A stretch of DNA of 45,692 nucleotides from Bacteroidota bacterium (GCA_019695345.1 JAIBAE010000031.1:1-45692); one strand, 5' to 3'. Shown: positions 1 to 8,451, counted from the first letter of the stretch. Program-made: numbers and translations. Notes: generated from the letters alone by a model not told the origin.

Positions 1-364
1 AGAAACGAATTTTAGGTAGTGGTAAAAGGAATTTATACACTGCTTCTACCTGATGGGGCAATGGGTCAACAATGCTACAGTTTACAGCAAATAAAGGGTC
101 AAACTGATAGGCTGAATTTATCCTTTCTGCTTCTGCAAATAATGCAAACCTTTTGGGGTCGCCTTTGAAGTTGAATGTACCCTCTTGGGTAAGCACTTCC
201 AGTGCTTCAAATTCTTGTTTTGAAATTACTTTGCTATTGGCTCTATTGGTATTAACACCAGTAAATTTTATAGACACCATTGAGCCTAACGGCTGAATTT
301 GATTCACCGTTACAGGTTCTGTAGGGATAAGGTTTTTAACTATTTGTCCTTGTTCTATGGGCAT
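1..364 (-). CDS. SNF2-type helicase, N-terminal fragment (runs off left edge)
   Basis: Reading on the minus strand from an ATG at 364, an open frame of 121 codons continues past base 1. The translation begins MPIEQGQIVKNLIPTEPVTV and reaches a segment with FDPLFAVNCS followed by DPLPHQVEAVYKFLLPLP and KIRF at the window edge. That HQVEAVY...LPKIRF stretch is the usual lead-in to the Walker A motif of large SNF2/HepA-like helicases found in restriction- and DISARM-like defence loci; the ATPase motifs themselves lie outside the window. No Shine-Dalgarno site is seen before the ATG, which is normal in Bacteroidota. The family is recognised from memory of this conserved block, so helicase is likely, but the exact system cannot be named from this fragment. 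Confidence 0.65.
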   Translation of the reverse strand, partial: MPIEQGQIVKNLIPTEPVTVNQIQPLGSMVSIKFTGVNTNRANSKVISKQEFEALEVLTQEGTFNFKGDPKRFALFAEAERINSAYQFDPLFAVNCSIVDPLPHQVEAVYKFLLPLPKIRF

Positions 365-830
365 AAATTATTTCTTGTATTTTGGTGGATATACACCACA
401 CTGTGATTTGCTATACCGACCATACTTTCAGATTTCATCTGTATTCACGATATAATTCAGGTTAGTAATCCTGAAGATTGTAACTCTACATAAGAGTATT
501 GAATTACTTTGTTAATAGCAGTAAGTTCATGCTTCAGTAACAAAGATCTCATCTTACAATGTTTATTCTTAAAAAAGATATATGCTGTGAATCTGCTCTG
601 CAAATAATAAATTTTGAAAATTATCCATTATAGCATAGTTCTCCTCTAAATATGCAATTGGTTGCACATAAATTTAAGTACCACATTTGAATTAATTACA
701 GATAGCAAAATGATCAATTTACAACATTTTACATGATAAGTACGATTACAGTTAACTAAGTCTACGGGTTGATAAGGAATTACTATACTTACCAAAATCT
801 GTGTGTACCTGATACTTCATATGTTGTGGC
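365..830. other. intergenic stretch without a recognisable gene
   Basis: AT-rich spacer between the start of the helicase gene and the end of the lipoprotein gene. Apart from a short imperfect hairpin near 463-480 (TCAGG/CCTGA arms) nothing stands out, and no convincing ORF was seen. It must contain the promoter of the leftward helicase gene. Confidence 0.5.
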
Positions 831-1472
831 TTACATACCCATTCTGCGGAGTTCAGCCAATCCTTCTTCCAGATGACTTTTTAAATCGGTAACCGATTCT
901 TTGTTAAACTTCATTGCCATTTTTAGCGCACCTTCGCCAAAAATAATTCCTGCGGAAGAACCCGTTGTATTATTACTCCACCTATAATTAAACGAAGGTG
1001 TCCATTCGGCAGTATTCTCGGATTTTTGAACAACATTTTGCTCCGGAGAAATATTAAACTCAAAGAACTTTCCCTCTTTTGCAGAAAGGCGAACATCCCA
1101 ATTCCGTAACGAATACTCTAACCCATCAATTAGTGCTTGTGCTTTTTCTACACTAATAGTTGTTGCATACCCAAGGTTGCAATCGTTCAGAGCCGGCTTG
1201 TATTCCCCCGAGCCGTTTAGCGGGCAAATAATCAGATAATATTTTACTTCGGTTCCGTACAAATCTTTACAAGCGGAAATACCATAATTATAGCCAATAG
1301 CATCGGAGGCAGTTCTGCGTGTATCATCAAGATTAATAATCTTCATTTCGGTTTTAATGGCGTACGATTTTTGCGGTAAACTTGAGGTTGAGTGATACGG
1401 AGTGAATACTGTTTTGCATGAACTTACAATAAGTACACAAGCAAGTGATAACACAAGGAATAGGGTTTTCAT
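831..1472 (-). CDS. putative lipoprotein of unknown function
   Basis: A 213-residue protein with a lipoprotein signal peptide: basic MKTLF, a hydrophobic stretch, then lipobox VSSC with the lipidated cysteine near residue 19. The mature part has several cysteines and no family I recognise. It should be anchored to the membrane facing the periplasm. A -7 box (TATATTTG on the minus strand, 1509-1516) lies about 35 nt before the ATG and supports this start. It sits alone, convergent to nothing, inside the accessory region. Function unknown. Confidence 0.75.
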   Translation of the reverse strand: MKTLFLVLSLACVLIVSSCKTVFTPYHSTSSLPQKSYAIKTEMKIINLDDTRRTASDAIGYNYGISACKDLYGTEVKYYLIICPLNGSGEYKPALNDCNLGYATTISVEKAQALIDGLEYSLRNWDVRLSAKEGKFFEFNISPEQNVVQKSENTAEWTPSFNYRWSNNTTGSSAGIIFGEGALKMAMKFNKESVTDLKSHLEEGLAELRRMGM

Positions 1473-1508
1473 AAATAACGTTATGTGTTAAGAAATTGTA
1501 CAACACTA

Positions 1509-1516
1509 CAAATATA
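1509..1516 (-). promoter_or_regulatory. Bacteroidota-type -7 box
   Basis: TATATTTG on the minus strand fits TAnnTTTG and lies about 35 nt upstream of the lipoprotein ATG at 1472. No matching -33 TTG was found at the usual distance, so the assignment rests on the -7 box and its position. Confidence 0.4.
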
Positions 1517-1554
1517 TATGTTTTAGGAAATTCTGCCGGAAATTTAGAGCGTTC

Positions 1555-1617
1555 TTTTGCTAACGCAAGACGGCACCATGCAACACATTGAGTAACTGCC
1601 ATCTACTGCCGGAAGGT
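1555..1617 (+). repeat. dispersed repeat family 1, copy 1
   Basis: Divergent copy: TTTTGCTAACGC, then CGGCACC, then after about 30 nt TGCCGGAAGG. Lies upstream of the leftward lipoprotein gene with its GCTATCGC-like end toward that gene. Confidence 0.55.
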
Positions 1618-1633
1618 TACCAATTACTACCTA

Positions 1634-1675
1634 CCAACCTTTATAGCGATGAGATTCTCTACACCTAAAGGTTGG
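1634..1675. repeat. 10-bp perfect inverted repeat
   Basis: CCAACCTTTA (1634-1643) and TAAAGGTTGG (1666-1675) are perfect complements around a 22-nt spacer that contains a smaller GAG/CTC palindrome. No T-run follows on either strand, so it is not a standard terminator. Confidence 0.6.
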
Positions 1676-1755
1676 GAATAAAAAGGGTAAAGAAGAAACG
1701 GTTAGATAACAGTAAAACTTTTAGCAGTAAGATGATGAGAACGTATTTTTTGTAT

Positions 1756-1821
1756 GTTTGCTATCGCAATACCGCAATAAACCTTGTCCATTCTTAATAC
1801 ATACTGCTGCGGGAGAGAACC
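1756..1821 (+). repeat. dispersed repeat family 1, copy 2
   Basis: TTTGCTATCGC, then ACCGCA, AAACCTTG, and after about 20 nt TGCGGGAGAGAACC. Ends about 80 nt before the DUF4268 gene; here the GCGGGA end faces the gene. Confidence 0.65.
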
Positions 1822-1900
1822 GTATGCACTTCCCTATTAACATGCACAGAGTTTGTAGTGGATTGATTTATACTTGCTAAATCAACTAATGGGATTTTTT

Positions 1901-2839
1901 ATGAAACTAGGAAGATTAGAAAAACTCGACCTACGGACGTACTGGAAAAGGGAGGCTACTGAGTTTACTCCTTGGCTTGCTCAAAAAGATAATATTCAAT
2001 TACTAAGTGAAACCATAGGGATAGATCTTGAAGTAGTTGGTCAGGAAGAAAGTGTCGGGCCGTTTAGTGCCGATATTCTGTGCAAAGACACATTGAATGA
2101 CCACTTTGTTTTGATTGAAAATCAGCTTGAAAAAACAGACCATACTCATTTGGGTCAATTGCTTACCTATGCTGCTGGATTGGACGCAGTAACCATTATT
2201 TGGATTGCACAAAAATTTACTGAAGAACATCGCGCAACATTAGATTGGCTGAATAGAATTACTGATGACCAATTTACCTTTTTTGGAATTGAGATTGAGT
2301 TGTATCGTATTGGAGATTCTGTTCCGGCACCTATGTTTAACATTATATCAAAACCTAACGATTGGTCAAAACAGGTAAAACGTTCAACTAACTCACAACC
2401 GGTAACTGATACAAAGTTACTACAACAAGAATATTGGCAAGGGCTGAAGAACTACATGGAATCCAACAAGAGTTTTGTAAAGATGCAGAACCCTTTACTC
2501 CAACATTGGACTAATATAGCTATTGGTAGAAGTCATTTTAGTCTTTCGGCATTAGTCAACTCGCGAGATAATTCAATCAGCATAAATCTTAATATCACTG
2601 GTGATGATGCCAAAGATAACTATGATAAACTATATAATATAGCGTACAATGGCTCTCTAACTGAAATAAGTAATGAGATTATCTGGGATAAATTAGAAAG
2701 TAGAAAAATGAGTATTGTAATGCTAAGAACAAGCGGAAACTTCACCAACAAAAACGATTGGGATAATCAATTTCAATGGTTCAAGGAATACATTGAAAAA
2801 TTCACAACGTTCTTCAAACCTATAATAGCAAAGATTTAA
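1901..2839 (+). CDS. DUF4268 domain protein with nuclease-like core
   Basis: 312 residues from the ATG at 1901, where the family-typical start MKLGRLEKLDLRTYW begins; an in-frame ATG at 1889 would add four residues. The N-terminal half has FSADIL (D58) followed by LIENQ (E73, Q75) and a LGQLLTYAAG helix. This arrangement resembles the PD-(D/E)xK-like core of NucS/EndoMS-type nucleases, though ENQ replaces the more usual ExK. The C-terminal half (from about residue 185) matches DUF4268 in its WFKEYIEKF ending. Proteins of this family occur in accessory and defence regions; the biochemical role is not established. It is 15-66 bp ahead of the AbiTii gene on the same strand and probably co-transcribed with it. 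Confidence 0.75.
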   Translation: MKLGRLEKLDLRTYWKREATEFTPWLAQKDNIQLLSETIGIDLEVVGQEESVGPFSADILCKDTLNDHFVLIENQLEKTDHTHLGQLLTYAAGLDAVTIIWIAQKFTEEHRATLDWLNRITDDQFTFFGIEIELYRIGDSVPAPMFNIISKPNDWSKQVKRSTNSQPVTDTKLLQQEYWQGLKNYMESNKSFVKMQNPLLQHWTNIAIGRSHFSLSALVNSRDNSISINLNITGDDAKDNYDKLYNIAYNGSLTEISNEIIWDKLESRKMSIVMLRTSGNFTNKNDWDNQFQWFKEYIEKFTTFFKPIIAKI

Positions 2840-2905
2840 TAACTAATTTAAGGCATGAGGGAACTTGTGCTGGAACACCAAAATGGAAAAAACATAAGAT
2901 CAACA

Positions 2906-3895
2906 ATGAACAATACTATTGACTTGATAAATATAATAATAAATGAACTCGTTGACCCGCTGACAAAGTTGAAAGACACTTTGCTAAAAGTTAAAGTTCT
3001 TGCCTTCCAAATTAAGAACACGAAACTTAAAGAGTGGGTCGAAAATGAGCTGAATGGTTTCATTGGTAAGGAAGTTCCAACATACAGGATAATTCCATCT
3101 GTTATTTTCGGCAATCTTATACAGGACAGAGGTTTTGGTGGTATGCTGACAAAAAATAACCACGCATTACCTATTGAGTATTTGGAGAAAGACCTTCGTG
3201 ATGCAATGACAAATATTGCAATGAATTCCTCAGTTTCTGAATTAGAACATATGATTGAGAAGGGTTGCGAATATCAAATATATATTCCTCACATCATTCA
3301 TAGCGAAATATCAAAACTCCTATCGAATGGTTGGGTGGTTGACTCAGCCTGGCAAACAATAAGTTTGAATAATGTAGAAGGAATAATCAGTGCAATAAAA
3401 TCCAACCTTCTTACATTTCTTCTTGAACTTGCAGACGAAATAGGTGAAAAAGAAAATATAGAAATTATGGAGCACAAAAACAGAATTGACAACATATTTG
3501 ACAAGACATTCGGTAATCTAAGTGGTGAGACAATAAATATTTCAATTGGTAGCGACAATCTTCAAGCCGTGAATACTGGGGACAATGCCAAACTCAATGT
3601 TGCTAAAGGGAAAAAAGTTAAACAAACTATTAATAGTGAGGCACAGAAAGAACTTACAAAATTCATTGAAGAACTAAAGCCACTGCTCGACAACCTTTCA
3701 ATTGACAAGGATGACAAGGCAGACATTATAAATGAAATATCAAGAATTGAAACCCAACTAAGCAGAGAGCAACCAAAATATCCTATCATAAACGAAGCTC
3801 TTAAAGTTGTAAATGGAATATTAATCGGTGTAGCTGGTAACGCTATGACACCGCCAATCCTAGAGAAACTAAGTTGGTTTATGGGACAGTTTTAA
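2906..3895 (+). CDS. AbiTii domain protein, probable abortive-infection protein
   Basis: 329 residues from the ATG at 2906; an ATG at 2855 in the same frame would add 17 residues, but family members start near the LINIIINELVD segment. The N-terminal part shows LLKVKVLAFQIKN, LKEWVENELNGF and a VPTYRI segment, the signature of the AbiTii N-terminal domain named after lactococcal phage abortive infection. A middle linker has the phrase AVNTGDNAKLN, common in short defence proteins, and a helical C-terminal domain ends in GVAGNAMTPPILEKLSWFMG. Function in phage defence is inferred from the family; no AbiTi partner was recognised. It probably forms an operon with the DUF4268 gene upstream. Confidence 0.8.
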   Translation: MNNTIDLINIIINELVDPLTKLKDTLLKVKVLAFQIKNTKLKEWVENELNGFIGKEVPTYRIIPSVIFGNLIQDRGFGGMLTKNNHALPIEYLEKDLRDAMTNIAMNSSVSELEHMIEKGCEYQIYIPHIIHSEISKLLSNGWVVDSAWQTISLNNVEGIISAIKSNLLTFLLELADEIGEKENIEIMEHKNRIDNIFDKTFGNLSGETINISIGSDNLQAVNTGDNAKLNVAKGKKVKQTINSEAQKELTKFIEELKPLLDNLSIDKDDKADIINEISRIETQLSREQPKYPIINEALKVVNGILIGVAGNAMTPPILEKLSWFMGQF

Positions 3896-4053
3896 TCAGC
3901 GCTAAGATAGTATGTAGTCGAATAAAAAAATAAGACTTTGGAATGAAAGAAGCCAATTCCTCAAATAACAATGAGTATGCACAACTAAAACAAAATCGTA
4001 CACATGAGTAACCTAATATCTTTTCTATTAAACAATTAGGCCACTTTAACATA

Positions 4054-4752
4054 ATGACAATGAAAATCAAGAATAAGAAAATCATCAGTACAGCTATCAA
4101 TGCTTCATTAGAATCAAAGAAGCTATTCATACTGACACTTAAAAGCGCTAAATCAGGTAAAAGAATACCAAGAGAAGATAGGATGACGCTTGAAATCTCG
4201 AGCAATCTTCCTAAAGACTTAAGGGATTACAATTTGCCGCAGTATTGTATCACAGACAACCAAAATAAAAAACGATACATCGACCTCGTTCAATTTCGTT
4301 CAGATAGTATTTCATTTCAGTGCAACGAAATTGAGTGGGGACTTGAAGCTAAACATTATAGTCCACACCAAAATATTAGTAATTTGAATCATTACATACG
4401 AAACAGTATTAGAGGCATTACTTCGGATATAGACAAGTTAACCAATTGTGGTATAGAAAATAAATACTTGGTAGCACTGCAAACTGAAGTTAAAAGTGTA
4501 CAGTTAAATGACAATGATATAAATACAGTTTTTCAACATTTTCCCTTCATAAGAACATATATTGGAGATACTAAACAGGAGATAACAAACAACATAGTGA
4601 ATGTTTCACAAGAAGATAGAATAAATAATTTGAAAGAAAGCTTAACCGAACAAATTGACAATGATTTAATATATGATTCTGCCTCCAAAACCATTACATT
4701 GAAAGATAGTAGCATAAATGTTCGTATTCATTACTTTGTTCTAACGACATGA
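4054..4752 (+). CDS. unrecognised protein with D...ExK nuclease-like motif
   Basis: A 232-residue soluble protein that I do not recognise (a second ATG at 4060 is an alternative start). Around residues 75-101 it reads RYIDLVQF ... WGLEAKHY: D77 followed 21 residues later by E98-A-K100, the spacing and hydrophobic context of a PD-(D/E)xK nuclease active site. A basic segment near residues 25-43 precedes it. It lies 158 nt after the AbiTii gene on the same strand, so it could share the transcript. A nuclease role in phage defence or element maintenance is an inference from motif and neighbours only. Confidence 0.6.
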   Translation: MTMKIKNKKIISTAINASLESKKLFILTLKSAKSGKRIPREDRMTLEISSNLPKDLRDYNLPQYCITDNQNKKRYIDLVQFRSDSISFQCNEIEWGLEAKHYSPHQNISNLNHYIRNSIRGITSDIDKLTNCGIENKYLVALQTEVKSVQLNDNDINTVFQHFPFIRTYIGDTKQEITNNIVNVSQEDRINNLKESLTEQIDNDLIYDSASKTITLKDSSINVRIHYFVLTT

Positions 4753-4765
4753 GTTACCTCATGCC
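4740..4765. terminator. hairpin after the nuclease-like gene
   Basis: An 11-bp stem with one mismatch (AACGACATGAG and CTCATGCCGTT around TTAC) begins in the last codons of the gene ending at 4752. There is no following run of T, so termination is uncertain; the CTCATGCCGT arm also occurs in repeat R2 at 30-31 kb. Confidence 0.4.
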
Positions 4766-4828
4766 GTTAAGGTGGAATTTTCAGTGCAATTTTATTCCAA
4801 TTTCTACCAGAAAGCTATTACTTTTTGA

Positions 4829-5512
4829 TTACAAGTAACTGCTAATTTTCTCATTAAAATATAGCATGGCATCAACATAAATAGCAGCAGAATTAGACGC
4901 GCCCGGTTTACCAGGTTTCCACGTTTCATTATCATTGGCTTTCAGATAAACAAATTCAAAGAATCGTTTATTAGTATTGGGTTCAGGTTTCTCAAAGAAA
5001 CTATACCGTGCTCTCCAAACATCTGATTCAGTTTTAACTTTACCATTATCATCTTCCTTTGGAAAACGATATATCTCCTTCATTACTATCAACAAAATAG
5101 CCCATTCTTTATCATATACTGTTTTTTTATCGGTATAGCCGTAAATATGTTCTGGTTGAGCTATCCAAACTCTATTATTGCTCCATGGATCCATGTCGAA
5201 GTAAATTTGATTGTCAGTTGATATACATGTAGGATGTTGCTCTTGAAATTCTTTCCAGGATATCTCCCAAGTAAATCCTTTATCAGAATTATCTGAGGGC
5301 TTTCTGCTATCAGATATTATTTGCATACTTTTTCCAAATAGCGTTGCTTCACTTGGATAGTAAATTGCTGTATCCGCATTTCCTATATAATACATAAAAT
5401 CTTTAGGAAGATTTTTCTTAACATTTTTAGGAATTTTATTCCACTTCTGGCAATTTATACCATTGGGATTTTCGTTACTTGGTTTTTCAAAGGGCAATAC
5501 AACGTAGGACAT
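4829..5512 (-). CDS. hypothetical protein
   Basis: 227 residues, no signal peptide and no membrane segment, rich in Trp, Tyr and Lys, with a mid-protein segment IYFDMDPWSNNRVWIAQPEH. I do not recognise the family. The start is the first ATG of the open frame (5512); no clear promoter or ribosome site is visible. It converges on the nuclease-like gene and is separated from the primase module by the iteron region, so it is probably cargo of the integrated element rather than part of its replication module. Confidence 0.6.
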   Translation of the reverse strand: MSYVVLPFEKPSNENPNGINCQKWNKIPKNVKKNLPKDFMYYIGNADTAIYYPSEATLFGKSMQIISDSRKPSDNSDKGFTWEISWKEFQEQHPTCISTDNQIYFDMDPWSNNRVWIAQPEHIYGYTDKKTVYDKEWAILLIVMKEIYRFPKEDDNGKVKTESDVWRARYSFFEKPEPNTNKRFFEFVYLKANDNETWKPGKPGASNSAAIYVDAMLYFNEKISSYL

Positions 5513-5581
5513 GGCATAACTCCAAATAGTAATGAAAGAGATTTGATAGCAATATACTATTTACTATCTATACACTAACTT

Positions 5582-5646
5582 TCTCGCCCGCATGTAGCGG
5601 GTGTGTGTAGTTGGTTATGCGGTGCGGCAATGCGATAGCAAAAAAT
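5582..5646 (-). repeat. dispersed repeat family 1, copy 3
   Basis: On the minus strand TTTTGCTATCGC, GCCGCACC, then a CCCGC-TACAT-GCGGG hairpin. It is the only well-formed family 1 copy inside the primase part of the element. Confidence 0.65.
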
Positions 5647-5792
5647 TACTCACCAAGCATTTTGTACTCACTTCTAACATGTAGCGTAAATACACAAATG
5701 TATGTGCCACTTTTTGATGACTTCAACCAGTTGTTTGAGGCTTTTCAAAAGGGGAAAAAGTAAAAATGATTTTCCAAGTTTGTAAAAAACAA

Positions 5793-5942
5793 GTTACCAC
5801 GTTACCACATTACCACAAACATCCTATACTTACACTTGTGGTAAGTGTGGTAACCTTATTGTAAACAAAACTTACCACACTACAACAATATGAATTACAG
5901 AGAGTTAGCAATTCAATATGGTAATGTGGTAAGTGTGGTAAG
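5793..5942. repeat. iteron cluster, candidate replication origin of the element
   Basis: Nine copies of an 8-9 bp unit TGTGGTAAG/C in both orientations: three tandem reverse units at 5793-5816 (GTTACCAC twice, ATTACCAC once), two forward at 5838-5854, one reverse at 5871-5878, and three forward at 5918-5942. AT-rich spacers separate the groups. It lies directly downstream of the primase-helicase gene. In staphylococcal SaPI satellites the origin occupies this position and is built of iterons bound by the C-terminal domain of Rep; the same role here is inferred. Confidence 0.6.
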
Positions 5943-6008
5943 TACTTTAGAAGACTTTTTCATTTTTATGATAGGTGTTTACCATCTGATTGTTTGGTAG
6001 TATATACG

Positions 6009-6242
6009 TTATTGTTGAGTTCGTATAACTGCGTATGCTTTGCAAGAATCTGTCTTATGAGGTAACCTTTTTGAAGATATGTTAAAGTTACAACGCCTTA
6101 AAGCGGAACCAAGTTTTTTGATGTCAAGATTTTTGACAGAGAAAATCTGTTGTAACTCTATCAATATTTGAGAAGCAGTCAAATATTCTGTATCTGCATT
6201 GTCTTGATTCCCGGGAATGAAATATTGGTTTAACAATTCGTA
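6009..6242 (-). pseudogene. detached C-terminal domain of the primase-helicase (after an in-frame stop)
   Basis: The reading frame of the primase-helicase gene continues without shift beyond its TAA stop at 6243-6245: the next residues are YELLNQYFIPG, then TEYLTASQILIEL and a basic C-terminus ending at 6009. This is the small winged-helix-like C-terminal domain (DUF3874-like) usually fused to VirE/VapE-type proteins in Bacteroidota. A separate product could only start at a TTG (6236). So the stretch is either a severed domain, a domain made by stop-codon readthrough, or the result of a single base change or sequencing error at the TAA. Confidence 0.65.
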
Positions 6243-7952
6243 TTACATACCATTTGATTTGAACTGCTCATTACGCTGAGAAAGTTCCATCAGTTCCTGT
6301 TTGTTAAAAAGATAATCTTCACCATTTAAATAAGCTTCGTACAATTCAGCCCACATGTCGCTAAACAGCTGCTGTATATTCTCAGTTCGTTCAATATCAG
6401 TAACCTCAATACACAAATACCTACGCTCTCCCGTGTCATCAACTAAAATGGATCGGTCGTTGCAAGACCCACAAAATGAAGCAACTCTGTTCATTCGAGA
6501 TTCGTTAACACCGTAAGCTCTACGGAGCTTTACATGTGACCTTGAAATCATGGACTTGAGGGATTTAATGCTTTTCCTATCGAAGGCTTCTAACTCATCA
6601 AGGTTTATTAAGAAGTTTTGACAAATAGCAACCTCAGCATCTTTCGAGTCAGGTGAAAACAGCGACTCGACATAATATGGCATTAGTTTTTTGGGAACAA
6701 GATTTCTTAAAAAAGTAGTCTTACCACAACCCTGTGGCCCGCATAAAATCAAGCAAACATCATTTACACTTTTACCAATTGAACAACCAATAATATTTAA
6801 TAGCCATTTTCTAAAAAATGGTTCAAGATAAGCTCTGTCTGAGTCCGGCATTTTTAACAAGTCAAATACTTTGGTAACTGCACCCGATGTGGTTGGTTTA
6901 GGTAGGTTAATAAAGTATTCAGAAAATGGATGGTATTCAGTTGTAAAGTCACTCTGCAATAATTTGAGCAAACCTTTATCATTGATTTTTAGGTTGTTAT
7001 GTAAAATTTTTCTGTGTAAACTTGCCAACCCCCTATCATTAAGTTCTTGCCAACTGTCAGTATCAATTTTCTGAAACTCAACAAAATTGGAAATTACATT
7101 GTACCGAAAATTGTAGTTTGAACGAAGCCACTTTTCAACTCGAAAAATCATGAGTTTTTGCTGCTCTGGTGTTAGTGGTTCAACTTCAGAATCTTTATCA
7201 ATTTTATTGTTGTATAATGTTTCAATTTTACTCTGTAACATTTCTTTGATAGAAACTTCCCCTTGAGATTTTAGTTTGTTAACTACATCTGTTACGTCGT
7301 TACAATCCGGAAAGTGTTTACCAATATAGAGGATTGATAAACATCGGACAACCTTGCGAAGTTTAACTTCAAGAAATTCATTTCTTTCATTCCCTGCATC
7401 ATCGTTATCGGAACACAAAACCACATCACAATTTGCGAGTAGTTCAGTAAAGTTTTGATTCCAATTCTTAGCTCCAAACGGATTGGTTGTTGCAACAAAT
7501 CCAAGGTCAATTAATGTATTTGCATCTTTCTCCCCTTCACATAGATAAACAGTTTCTCCATTTTCTTTTGCTTCTAGCACACTTGGGAGATTGTACAATA
7601 CCGTCTCCTGTGCTCTACCCATATACCAATGGTTTTCTTGTAAATAAGCTGGTAGATACGTTTTGCTATTATGAATATCGTAATACTTCACAATGGCACT
7701 GTGTGACCCACCATCAGCTTTCAAGTAGGAATAAACGTCACAAAATCTAACTTGCTTCTTGTTAGAATACCAGTCAATCAACTTTTGGATGCTCTCAAAT
7801 CCAATATGTTTCTTATGGCGTTGGTTAAAGAATATTGTTCTGTTACAACTTCCGTGACAAAACCCACCACGGCCATCTTTGAATGGATTTAGATGTTGTT
7901 TACCACATACGGGACAATGAATTTTAGTATTTAGAAAAGTACCATTGTTCAT
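6243..7952 (-). CDS. VirE/VapE-type primase-helicase (TOPRIM plus ATPase)
   Basis: 569 residues. In order: a DnaG-like zinc site (C13-P-V-C16 and C32, C36), a TOPRIM domain (CEGEKD at 138-143, SDNDDAG at 181-187), and a VirE/VapE-like helicase domain with Walker A GPQGCGKTT (405-413), Walker B LINLDELE (448-455) and a CGSCNDRSILVDDTGERRY segment. It should prime and unwind DNA at the origin of the element. Its start overlaps the upstream HTH gene by 4 bp (translational coupling). The frame stops at a TAA just before the usual C-terminal domain, which follows in frame. Such proteins are replication initiators of satellites and integrative elements. Confidence 0.85.
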   Translation of the reverse strand: MNNGTFLNTKIHCPVCGKQHLNPFKDGRGGFCHGSCNRTIFFNQRHKKHIGFESIQKLIDWYSNKKQVRFCDVYSYLKADGGSHSAIVKYYDIHNSKTYLPAYLQENHWYMGRAQETVLYNLPSVLEAKENGETVYLCEGEKDANTLIDLGFVATTNPFGAKNWNQNFTELLANCDVVLCSDNDDAGNERNEFLEVKLRKVVRCLSILYIGKHFPDCNDVTDVVNKLKSQGEVSIKEMLQSKIETLYNNKIDKDSEVEPLTPEQQKLMIFRVEKWLRSNYNFRYNVISNFVEFQKIDTDSWQELNDRGLASLHRKILHNNLKINDKGLLKLLQSDFTTEYHPFSEYFINLPKPTTSGAVTKVFDLLKMPDSDRAYLEPFFRKWLLNIIGCSIGKSVNDVCLILCGPQGCGKTTFLRNLVPKKLMPYYVESLFSPDSKDAEVAICQNFLINLDELEAFDRKSIKSLKSMISRSHVKLRRAYGVNESRMNRVASFCGSCNDRSILVDDTGERRYLCIEVTDIERTENIQQLFSDMWAELYEAYLNGEDYLFNKQELMELSQRNEQFKSNGM

Positions 7953-8257
7953 TTCTTCACCCTCTGACTTAGTGAAGAAAGAACTTCTGATCTTTTATAT
8001 AGAACTCGTCTGCCTATGCGGTGAACTTTTAACAGCCCTTGTTTCTGCCACTTTATGATAGAAACTTTGGAAACTTTTAGTAGTTCAGACAGTTCAGATT
8101 GGCTCAAAAAAGGTTCATCAACCTCAATATTATGTGACTGTTTGTTTTTCTGACTCGCAGAGTCAAATTGTGAAAACTTTAATTCGAGTTCTTCTCGAAT
8201 TATACTGCGAATTTCGTCGGATGACGGTATTGCTAAGGGCATAAAGAGTCCTTCCAT
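7949..8257 (-). CDS. small helix-turn-helix protein (excisionase/MerR-like)
   Basis: 102 residues; the C-terminal half reads LSQSELSELLKVSKVSIIKWQKQGLL..IGRRVLYKRSEV (shown in parts), a typical HTH_17 DNA-binding fold of excisionases and small regulators in Bacteroidota elements. The N-terminal half is a charged helix. Two starts are possible: ATG 8257, or ATG 8242 which has AAGGA seven nt upstream. It overlaps the primase-helicase gene by 4 bp. Likely regulates or directs replication or excision of the element. Confidence 0.75.
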   Translation of the reverse strand: MEGLFMPLAIPSSDEIRSIIREELELKFSQFDSASQKNKQSHNIEVDEPFLSQSELSELLKVSKVSIIKWQKQGLLKVHRIGRRVLYKRSEVLSSLSQRVKK

Positions 8258-8357
8258 TAGATAGTGGATTAAATCCTATGCCGAGAAAGTAAATTGGTAG
8301 TAATAATGGAAGTGTTATCTTTGTTTACCAGACAGAAGATGACATCAGTCATTTACC

Positions 8358-8390
8358 ACCCGAATGCTTTCAACGGCTTCGGGTTTTTTA
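8358..8390 (+). terminator. rho-independent terminator pointing right, with no known gene before it
   Basis: ACCCGAA (8358-8364) and TTCGGGT (8378-8384) pair around a 13-nt loop and are followed on the plus strand by a run of T. All genes around it are on the minus strand, so it would end an unannotated plus-strand transcript, possibly a small RNA from 8258-8358. Confidence 0.6.
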
Positions 8391-8451
8391 TTTAATTATT
8401 TGATACAAACTTAAATTCTAATTAACTCCGTCAGAATAAGTTAAATAATGC

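Noticed and set aside
5793..5942. CRISPR-like array
   Set aside because: Units are only 8-9 bp, partly tandem and in both orientations, with no unique spacers of constant length; they fit iterons, not CRISPR.
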